This document shows positions 25,127 through 31,358 of a stretch of DNA of 64,000 nucleotides, one piece after another. This DNA comes from Bryobacterales bacterium (lineage in GTDB: Bacteria; Acidobacteriota; Terriglobia; Bryobacterales; Bryobacteraceae). The notes below the pieces were generated by a model, which saw only the letters and a program-made list of their open reading frames with translations, made no database searches and had not been told where the DNA came from. How positions within the stretch are numbered: position 1 is the stretch's first letter; every line of letters begins with the position of its first letter. Location: positions 1-64,000 of the forward strand of contig JAEUQC010000130.1 in assembly GCA_016789905.1 (NCBI GenBank), read 5' to 3'. Both the position numbers and the translations under genes were made by a program.

Positions 25127-26322
25127 GCGGTTACCTTTTCGGCCCGCGCGAGGTAGGCTGGGTCAAACTGAATGCCTAGGCCCGGCGCGGCGGGCACGGA
25201 GACGGTCCCATTGCGGATCTTGAATTCCGGCGTGTACCAGCTTTCTTTCTTCTCGTCGCCGCGGTGGGGGAACTCCATGTAGCCGCCGATGTTTTCGACG
25301 GTCGAGGCGAACTGCACGATGTTGACGGCGGAAGCGCCGGTTTGCGTGTTGTGGGGCACAATGGGCAGGCCGAACTTCTTCGCCATGCGGGCCACGCGGA
25401 GGGCGCGAACGAACCCGCCGTTGTAGTTCAGGTCCGGCTGCACAATGCTCACCACTTTGTTCTCCATCATCCACAGGAACCGCCAAAGGCTCGCGTCCTG
25501 TTCGCCGGCGGCGATTTTGATGCGGAGCGCTTCGGCCACCTTCTTTGTTTCGCCCAGTTCCTCCCACGGGCAAGGCTCTTCAAAAAAGTTGACGTTCAGG
25601 TCCTGCAGCATGCGGCCCACTTCGATTGCCTTCGCCGAGTTGTAGCTACCGTTGGCGTCGGCGTTGATGACAACGCCATCCCCCAGCCGTTTGCGCGCCA
25701 GTTTCATCATGGTCTCCGTCCGCCCAGGGTAGGCGTCCAGATTGCGGCTCATGCGCCCGCCGATTTTGAATTTGACGGCTTTGGCGCCTGTTTCAGCGAC
25801 GCCGCGGACATAGACATCCACCTCCTGTTCGGCAGGGGTTTCACGGCCGGAGCCGGACAGATAGACGGGAATCTCTTTGCGGATGACGCCGCCCAGCAGG
25901 GCTCCGACGGGAACGCCGGCGGTTTTGCCGAGCAGGTCGAAGATAGACTGTTCCACGTAGGCGACGGGGCACCAGAAGGCCTGGCCGGCGAGCTTGTAAT
26001 TGGCGGTGTACACGGCGTCCACGAGCGATTCAATATCGCGGGCGTCTTTGCCGATAAAGTGGGGGGCCACGCGGCGGAAGAGGATGGCGATGTAGTCATC
26101 AATCTGCTTGGTGCGGCAGATGCCCTTGGCGCCATTGGTTGAGGCCACTTCCAGAAAGTAGTTCGAGCCCACCTTCAGCAGTTCGATCTTCGCGATCTTC
26201 ACCGGCGCTTTCACCTTAGAGGGAATGTTGAGAAACGGCTCCTCGTACCAGGGAATGACGCGTTTTTCTTCGGCCGCGGCGGCGGCCGAAGCGAGCAGAA
26301 AATGGCGGCGGGAAACGGGCAT
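25123..26322 (-). CDS. Mandelate racemase/muconate lactonizing family enzyme, Tat-exported
   Basis: A 399-residue enolase-superfamily protein with a twin-arginine leader (SRRHFLLASAAAAA). The barrel shows the KxK catalytic pair (AVKFKIGG), the three Mg ligands in VINADANGSY, FFEEPCPW and IAAGEQDA, and the His-containing VPHNTQTG segment, so a mandelate-racemase-type active site is intact. It should abstract an alpha proton of a carboxylate, dehydrating a sugar acid or racemising a hydroxy acid in the periplasm. Downstream, 13 bases away and upstream in transcription order, is a pentaheme cytochrome gene. The substrate is not predictable. Confidence 0.88.
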   Translation of the reverse strand: MPVSRRHFLLASAAAAAEEKRVIPWYEEPFLNIPSKVKAPVKIAKIELLKVGSNYFLEVASTNGAKGICRTKQIDDYIAILFRRVAPHFIGKDARDIESLVDAVYTANYKLAGQAFWCPVAYVEQSIFDLLGKTAGVPVGALLGGVIRKEIPVYLSGSGRETPAEQEVDVYVRGVAETGAKAVKFKIGGRMSRNLDAYPGRTETMMKLARKRLGDGVVINADANGSYNSAKAIEVGRMLQDLNVNFFEEPCPWEELGETKKVAEALRIKIAAGEQDASLWRFLWMMENKVVSIVQPDLNYNGGFVRALRVARMAKKFGLPIVPHNTQTGASAVNIVQFASTVENIGGYMEFPHRGDEKKESWYTPEFKIRNGTVSVPAAPGLGIQFDPAYLARAEKVTA

Positions 26323-26335
26323 GGCGAATGGTCCT

Positions 26336-26740
26336 TTACTGTCCTAGCTCATGACAAGCATTGCAGACAACGGTGGCGCTGTGTTCTTTGTGGCAATCGA
26401 CGCAGGCGGCCATTTTTGTGGACCGGTGCGGCTCCAGTTTCGCCTGTGCTTTCACGTCACCATGGCAGGCGGCGCACTCCATTTTGTGGCGCGCGTGGCT
26501 GAAGAAAACAAAATCGGGCAGTTTGTAGACGCGGCGCGAGGGGATAGGCTGCTCGGCCTTTTCGGTGTGGCATGTGCGGCAGGTTTTCCACTCCGGGAAG
26601 GTGGCGCGCTCCGCGCTGGCGGCCGTTTTGTGGCAGAACAAACAGGGCAGGTTCAGGCCGGCGTGGGTCTTGTGCGAGAACGGCGCGGGTTCGGCAGCCA
26701 GGGCACTCCAGCTGAGCAGCAGGAACAACGGCAGGCGCAA
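26336..26740 (-). CDS. Pentaheme c-type cytochrome (c3/c7-like)
   Basis: A 134-residue secreted cytochrome with a signal peptide (RLPLFLLLSWSALAA). Five CxxCH motifs are visible at residues 33-37, 54-58, 89-93, 113-117 and 126-130, with extra His residues (FSHKTHAG, FFSHARHK, EPHRST, KEHSATV) positioned to act as sixth ligands, as in bis-His c3/c7 or NrfH-like cytochromes. No membrane anchor remains after cleavage. It should be a periplasmic electron carrier. It abuts the small secreted beta protein gene (no gap) and precedes the Tat-exported enolase-superfamily gene by 13 bases, so the three are probably co-transcribed. Confidence 0.85.
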   Translation of the reverse strand: MRLPLFLLLSWSALAAEPAPFSHKTHAGLNLPCLFCHKTAASAERATFPEWKTCRTCHTEKAEQPIPSRRVYKLPDFVFFSHARHKMECAACHGDVKAQAKLEPHRSTKMAACVDCHKEHSATVVCNACHELGQ

Positions 26741-27082
26741 TCAGTTGGCCTTCTTCGCCACAAACTCTCTGGGTTGCCCCTGCCCGCCTTCGCGTTTGAA
26801 CTTGATCTCCGCGCCGGCAACAACGCCCTTGTAGGTCTGTTTTCCACGCTGGCTTTCCACCACGAAGGAGACCGCGTCTCCGTTGACGGAGCCCTCACTG
26901 ATGGGCCGTTCGCCCTGGCGGGCGGTGATGCTTCCGGTGAGTTTGTCACCGTCCTGTTTGAAGGTGAAGGTTGTTTCCTGGTCCCCGTTCCGGCCGGGGA
27001 CCTTGGCGGTCCATTTGCCGGTAATATCGGCGGCCAACGCCAGAGCAGAACCAACAAGGAAAGTGAGAAGCAGCGTCTTCAT
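26741..27082 (-). CDS. Small secreted beta-rich protein (paralogue of 24791-25126)
   Basis: A 113-residue protein starting at ATG 27082 (KTLLLTFLVGSALALAA signal peptide). The mature part parallels the other copy: ADITGKWTAKVPGRNGDQE, FTFKQDGDKLTGSITARQGE, PISEGSVNGDAVSFVV and a C-terminal Lys-rich end. The conserved D-I-x-GKW start and the F-x-F-x-Q-x-G-x-x-LTG motif define the family, which is common in acidobacterial and planctomycete genomes (from memory) but uncharacterised. Here it directly precedes the pentaheme cytochrome gene. Confidence 0.75.
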   Translation of the reverse strand: MKTLLLTFLVGSALALAADITGKWTAKVPGRNGDQETTFTFKQDGDKLTGSITARQGERPISEGSVNGDAVSFVVESQRGKQTYKGVVAGAEIKFKREGGQGQPREFVAKKAN

Positions 27083-27097
27083 AGCCAACACCCTATC

Positions 27098-28318
27098 CTA
27101 TTTTGACAACGGACGGATAGTGCCGCCCAGCGCGAGGAGAAGCACAGAGCCGATCACCGGCAGCCCGGCGGCCAGCACGAGCACGGGCGTGTACCCGAAG
27201 TTGTCCACCAGCCAACCGGTGGAGAGCGTGAAGAGAAGCGCGCCAACGCCGGCGCCGAGGCCGCCCATGCCGGCGACGGAGCCGACCGATTCCGGCGGAA
27301 AGTAGTCCGACGGCAGCGTTTGCACGTTGTTGACCCAGAACTGGAAACCGAACGCGGCCAGCGACATCCATGCCAGTGCGGCGTAGACGCTATTGGCCGT
27401 CAGCACGCCCATTCCCCCGGCCATGCAGGCGGCGCCGATGACGATGAGCGTTTTGCGGGTTTTGTCGATGCTCCAGCCGCGCCCAAGCAGGAACGCCGCG
27501 CTGCCCCCGCCCATCAGACTGCCGATATCGGAAACCAGGAAGGGCACGGGCGCGGCCCAGGCGATGGACTGCAGGTCCATGCCATGCACGCGGTTGAGGT
27601 AGAGCGGGAGCCAGTTGAGAAAGAGCCACCAGGCCGGGTCAGTAAAGAATCGCCCGAGCACGATTCCCCAGACCTCCTTGTGCCCGGCCAGATCCCGCCA
27701 CGGGGTGCGCTCGGCGTGGGCGGCTTCGGCTACGCCAAGTGAAGCGCGTTCGCGGGCGGTGGGAGGGCGGTAGACCAGCAGCCACAGGAGCAACCAGCCG
27801 AAGCCCAGCCCGCCGGTGATGAGAAAGGTCGCCTGCCAGCCGAAGCGCAATTGCAGCGCGACGATGATGGGCGTGGCGATGACGCTGCCGAGCGCTGCGC
27901 CGCTGTTGAAAATGGACATGGCGAAGGTGCGTTCCTTCACCGGGAACCACTCCGCGCAGACCTTGGCCGCGCCGGGCCAGTTGCCGGCTTCGCCCAGGCC
28001 GAGCAGGAAGCGGAAGAGGCTGAGCGCCCCGGCGGTGCGGGCCATGGCGTGGGCCATGGCGGCGAGGCTCCAGAGAGTGATGGAGTAGGAGAAGCCGCGT
28101 TTGACGCCGACGCGGTCATAGAGCCGGCCGGAGAGGGCGTGGCTGATGGAATAGGCCACCAGGAACCAGGAAGCGATGGCGGCGTACTGCTGGTTGGAGA
28201 GGCGGAGGTCCCTGACGATGAGAGGCGCGAGGGTAGAGACGGTGAAACGGTCAATAAAATTGATGAGCGTCGCCAGGAAGACGAGGCCGATCATCACCCA
28301 ACGCAGCCGCGGGCGCAC
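27098..28318 (-). CDS. MFS transporter, ACS (anion:cation symporter) family
   Basis: A 406-residue, twelve-TM transporter. The N-terminal RWVMIGLVFLATLINFIDRF block and the GEAGNWPGAAKVCAEWFP segment are diagnostic of the hexuronate/galactonate-type ACS subfamily, as is WWLFLNWLPLYL. These proteins import sugar acids (galactonate, hexuronates, glucarate) with protons. That matches the three enolase-superfamily sugar-acid dehydratase-like genes in the window. It lies 15 bases upstream of the secreted beta protein gene on the same strand and 5 bases downstream of the bestrophin gene, so it may be part of a longer transcript. Confidence 0.88.
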   Translation of the reverse strand: MRPRLRWVMIGLVFLATLINFIDRFTVSTLAPLIVRDLRLSNQQYAAIASWFLVAYSISHALSGRLYDRVGVKRGFSYSITLWSLAAMAHAMARTAGALSLFRFLLGLGEAGNWPGAAKVCAEWFPVKERTFAMSIFNSGAALGSVIATPIIVALQLRFGWQATFLITGGLGFGWLLLWLLVYRPPTARERASLGVAEAAHAERTPWRDLAGHKEVWGIVLGRFFTDPAWWLFLNWLPLYLNRVHGMDLQSIAWAAPVPFLVSDIGSLMGGGSAAFLLGRGWSIDKTRKTLIVIGAACMAGGMGVLTANSVYAALAWMSLAAFGFQFWVNNVQTLPSDYFPPESVGSVAGMGGLGAGVGALLFTLSTGWLVDNFGYTPVLVLAAGLPVIGSVLLLALGGTIRPLSK

Positions 28319-28323
28319 CGTTG

Positions 28324-29223
28324 TTAGAGCCCCTCTGGGAGCGCGTCGCGGTTCAATTTCTCGATGCCGGCGAGCGCGTACAGATTCTTATGAATCGTTT
28401 CGCAGATATCTTCCAGCGGCAGGTCGTTATCGTCGTGTCCAAAGGGGCCTTCAATTTCCACGCCGATCTCCTCGATACCAAAGAATGTATAGGCGAGCAC
28501 GAGAACGTCCACCACGGTTGTCCAACCAAATGTTTCCACCATGGCGAAGGGCAGGGTGAAGCAGTAGAGCACCAGGGCGCGGCGCAAGTGTACGGCGTAG
28601 GCGAAGGGCATGGGGGTTTTGCGGATGCGTTCACAACCGCCGAGGTAATCCACCAACTGTTGAATATTCTGGTCGAGCGAGGCAAGCACGATATCGGAGA
28701 TGAGGCCGGCGTCGCGGGCCTCGCGGAGGCAGTCCGTCATGTTTTTTGCCACGGCGAGCGCGGTGTGCTGGGCGTCCAAGGCCTCCTTCGCGGCGGGGGC
28801 AGGCAACTCATGCGCCTGCGGCCCCAGCCCATCGGTGCCGCGCAGGCTGTGCATAGCGGCCCAGGGAAAGGCGGCGGTCCAACGGGTGAGCCGCGCCAGC
28901 AGCGCCGGGTTGCCGGCGAGGTGCGCACTTGCCCCGCGGACCAGGTTCCGCGTTTCGTTCACAATGCCGCCCCAAAGTTTGCGCCCTTCCCAGAAGCGGT
29001 CGTAGCTGGAACTGGTCCGGAAGACGAGCAGCATGCCCATGGCGACGCCCATGAGGGTATGCAGCAGAGAGGGCATGGCCACGTCGTGTACATGTTTGTG
29101 GAACGCCACCACGCCGGCCGACCAGGCAACGCACAACGCCACGCGCCCGAAAATCTCCCGCACCAGCGAACCTCGGATGTCGAAGAAGTGGTCCAGCCAC
29201 TTGTGGGGATCGTATTGAATCAT
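28324..29223 (-). CDS. Bestrophin family ion channel
   Basis: A 299-residue membrane protein of the bestrophin/UPF0187 family. The motifs RTSSSYDRFWEGRKLWGG near residue 70, the later CFTLPFAMVETFGWTTV segment and the signature GIEEIGVEIEGPFGHDDNDL then PLEDIC near the C-terminus are all present. Bacterial bestrophins form pentameric channels, mostly anion- or cation-selective. The gene starts 24 bases from the divergent DapA-family gene. Length is normal. Confidence 0.92.
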   Translation of the reverse strand: MIQYDPHKWLDHFFDIRGSLVREIFGRVALCVAWSAGVVAFHKHVHDVAMPSLLHTLMGVAMGMLLVFRTSSSYDRFWEGRKLWGGIVNETRNLVRGASAHLAGNPALLARLTRWTAAFPWAAMHSLRGTDGLGPQAHELPAPAAKEALDAQHTALAVAKNMTDCLREARDAGLISDIVLASLDQNIQQLVDYLGGCERIRKTPMPFAYAVHLRRALVLYCFTLPFAMVETFGWTTVVDVLVLAYTFFGIEEIGVEIEGPFGHDDNDLPLEDICETIHKNLYALAGIEKLNRDALPEGL

Positions 29224-29247
29224 GCGTTATTGAGTATTATCTCTGTG

Positions 29248-30183
29248 GTGAACCTCTCCCGTCGCGCCATTTTATTCACACCGCTGCTGGCGGCCGCGCC
29301 CGCCCCGATGCGCGGTATTTTTCCCATTGTGCAAACGCCGTTCCATGGCGATGGTTCGTTCGACGCCGCCACCCTGGCCGCGGAGACCGCCTTTCTGTTG
29401 CGGTGCGGCGTGCAAGGGATGGCGTGGCCGCAACTGGCCAGCGAGTTCTGGTCGCTGACCGTGGAGGAACGTCTGCAAGGCGCCGAGGCGCTTCTGCGAG
29501 CCGGGAAAAGCGGAAAGGCCAAGATTGTTATCGGCGTGCAATCGGACGACGCGGCCACCTCCGTCCGCTTGGCCAAACACGCCGCGGCGCACGGCGCGGA
29601 TGCGCTGATCAGCCTGCCGCCTGCCGGTATCGGACTCATCCAGTTCTTCACGCAGATTGCCGCCGCGGCCCCCGGCCTGCCGCTGTTTTTGCAGGCGGTG
29701 GGCAAGCTTTCCGTGGAAGAGGTGATCGAACTTTCCCGCGCCGTTCCGGCTGTTCAGTACGTGAAAGACGAGGCTGGGGTGACGCTGCCGCGCATCTCCG
29801 AATTTCGCGCCAAAGCGCCGCAGTTGCACATTTTCACCGGTGCCCATGGGCGCACGCTGATCGACGAACTGCTGCGCGGCGCGGCCGGCTCCATGCCCGC
29901 CGCGGGCCCGGCGGACCTATATACGAAGGCCTTCGTACTTTACGAAAAGGGCCGGTACAAGGAGGCGGCGCGGGCGTTCGCGCGGGCGGCCGTGTTTGTT
30001 CCGGAGTTCGAGCAGTATGGCATTGAAGGGTTGAAGTATCTGCTGGTGCTGCGCGGCGTATTTCCCAATCACGTGGTGCGCGGCCCAAGGAACGCGGAGG
30101 TGGGCGCGGTGGCCACGCGGACGAAGCTCGATGAGGCCGGCAAACGCGCGTTGCAGCTTTTATGGGAAGGCGTGGGGCAATGA
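29248..30183 (+). CDS. DapA (dihydrodipicolinate synthase/NAL) family protein with export leader
   Basis: A 311-residue TIM-barrel lyase/aldolase-family protein. The GTG at 29248 (VNLSRRAILFTPLLAAAPAP) is the most plausible start and gives a twin-arginine-like leader; the open frame upstream is antisense to bestrophin. The barrel starts at MRGIFPIVQTPF. The Schiff-base Lys is in VQYVKDEAG (about residue 171), but the segment that normally holds the YNxP Tyr reads LFLQAVG, so the catalytic Tyr is missing. A 60-residue C-terminal helical extension (KAFVLYEKGRYKEAARAFAR) is present. Its stop overlaps the start of the rhamnonate-dehydratase-like gene (ATGA), suggesting that it cleaves a 2-keto-3-deoxy sugar acid. 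Confidence 0.75.
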   Translation: MNLSRRAILFTPLLAAAPAPMRGIFPIVQTPFHGDGSFDAATLAAETAFLLRCGVQGMAWPQLASEFWSLTVEERLQGAEALLRAGKSGKAKIVIGVQSDDAATSVRLAKHAAAHGADALISLPPAGIGLIQFFTQIAAAAPGLPLFLQAVGKLSVEEVIELSRAVPAVQYVKDEAGVTLPRISEFRAKAPQLHIFTGAHGRTLIDELLRGAAGSMPAAGPADLYTKAFVLYEKGRYKEAARAFARAAVFVPEFEQYGIEGLKYLLVLRGVFPNHVVRGPRNAEVGAVATRTKLDEAGKRALQLLWEGVGQ

Positions 30184-31358
30184 CGCGCCGCGCGCTGCTG
30201 GCGGCCCTGCCGATGGCCGCGCAAACCGCGCCGGCGCAGCGCATTGACTCCGTCCGGGCGTGGGTGATGCCGCTGCTTGGCACGGGCCGGTTCGGCACGG
30301 CGAAGTTTACTTCGGACCACGACCCCAACCGCTCGCGGTGGTTCGGGCCGTTTTCCCAACTGGCGGGGTCGATCCTGGTGGAGATCAAAACCACCGGGGG
30401 CCTGGTTGGCTACGGATTGGGCGGGGGCGGCAGCGCGGCAGTCCACGTGATTGAAACGCATTTGCGGGATCTGCTGTTGCGGGCGGACCCGGCGAACATT
30501 GAACTGCTGTGGGAGCAGATGTACAGTTCGTCAATCTTCTATGGCCGAAAGGGCTTGGCTATTCAGGCCATCAGCGGGATTGATCTGGCGTTGTGGGACC
30601 TGGCGGGCAAGGCCGCGAACAAGCCTGTGTACCAACTGCTGGGCGGCGCGACGAAGGACAAGGTGCGGGTCTACTTGACAAGCAAGAATGTACAGTTCGG
30701 GCTGGATAAGGGCATACGCGCGTTCAAGCTGCCGATCGACAGCAGCCCAAGCGAGGGGCGGGCCGGCATGAAAAAGGCTATCGAGCCCATAGAGGCCGCC
30801 CGAAAGGCGATTGGTCCGGATGCGGAATTGATGATCGACGTGCTTTGCCGTTGGAATGTGGGGTACACGATTGAGATGGCCGAGCGGCTGGCGCCGGCGC
30901 GGCTGCTGTTTATTGAGGAGCCGCTGAACCCGGACGATATGGCCGGGTACGCGGAACTGTGCGCGCGGGTGCAGACGACACGGATAGCCAGCGGCGAACA
31001 CGAATACACGCGCTACGGCTTTGAGAACCTGATCGCCCGCAAGGCGGCGCATATTCTGCAGCCGGACATTACGTGGAGCGGCGGATTATCGGAACTGCGG
31101 AAGATCGCCGCGCTTGCCAGCGCGCGGCAGTTGCCGCTGATCCCGCACCGAGGCGGCAGCGTTTACGGGCTGCACTTCATTTTGGCCACGGCCCACTGCG
31201 ACCTGGCGGAAAGCTTCGGCGTGGGCGAGCCGGGGAATGACATTATGCAGGCGATGTCGCCACGTTTTGCGGCGGGCTATCTTTACGCAAACGATAAGCC
31301 GGGCTTTGGTGTGGATATTACTGAAGCGCTGATAGGCAAACACGCCGTTCCGCGCTAA
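30180..31358 (+). CDS. L-rhamnonate dehydratase-like enolase-superfamily enzyme
   Basis: A 392-residue protein started at ATG 30180, which overlaps the previous stop; a short leader (RRALLAALPMAAQTAPA) may direct export. The region TSDHDPNRSRWFGPFSQLAGS, GIDLALWDLAGKAANKPVYQ, the AFKLPIDSS Lys region, ligands in LMIDVLCRWN, LFIEEPLNP and IASGEHEYTRYGFE, and the PHRGGSVYG His motif match the rhamnonate dehydratase branch, which converts L-rhamnonate to 2-keto-3-deoxy-rhamnonate. That product would be cleaved by an aldolase such as the DapA-family neighbour. It converges with the metallopeptidase gene and overlaps it by four bases. Confidence 0.85.
   Translation: MTRRALLAALPMAAQTAPAQRIDSVRAWVMPLLGTGRFGTAKFTSDHDPNRSRWFGPFSQLAGSILVEIKTTGGLVGYGLGGGGSAAVHVIETHLRDLLLRADPANIELLWEQMYSSSIFYGRKGLAIQAISGIDLALWDLAGKAANKPVYQLLGGATKDKVRVYLTSKNVQFGLDKGIRAFKLPIDSSPSEGRAGMKKAIEPIEAARKAIGPDAELMIDVLCRWNVGYTIEMAERLAPARLLFIEEPLNPDDMAGYAELCARVQTTRIASGEHEYTRYGFENLIARKAAHILQPDITWSGGLSELRKIAALASARQLPLIPHRGGSVYGLHFILATAHCDLAESFGVGEPGNDIMQAMSPRFAAGYLYANDKPGFGVDITEALIGKHAVPR

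Noticed and set aside
28321..29247. N-terminal extension of the DapA-family frame
   Set aside because: This half lies exactly antisense to the bestrophin gene and has no barrel or signal features. The family homology begins only after 29248.
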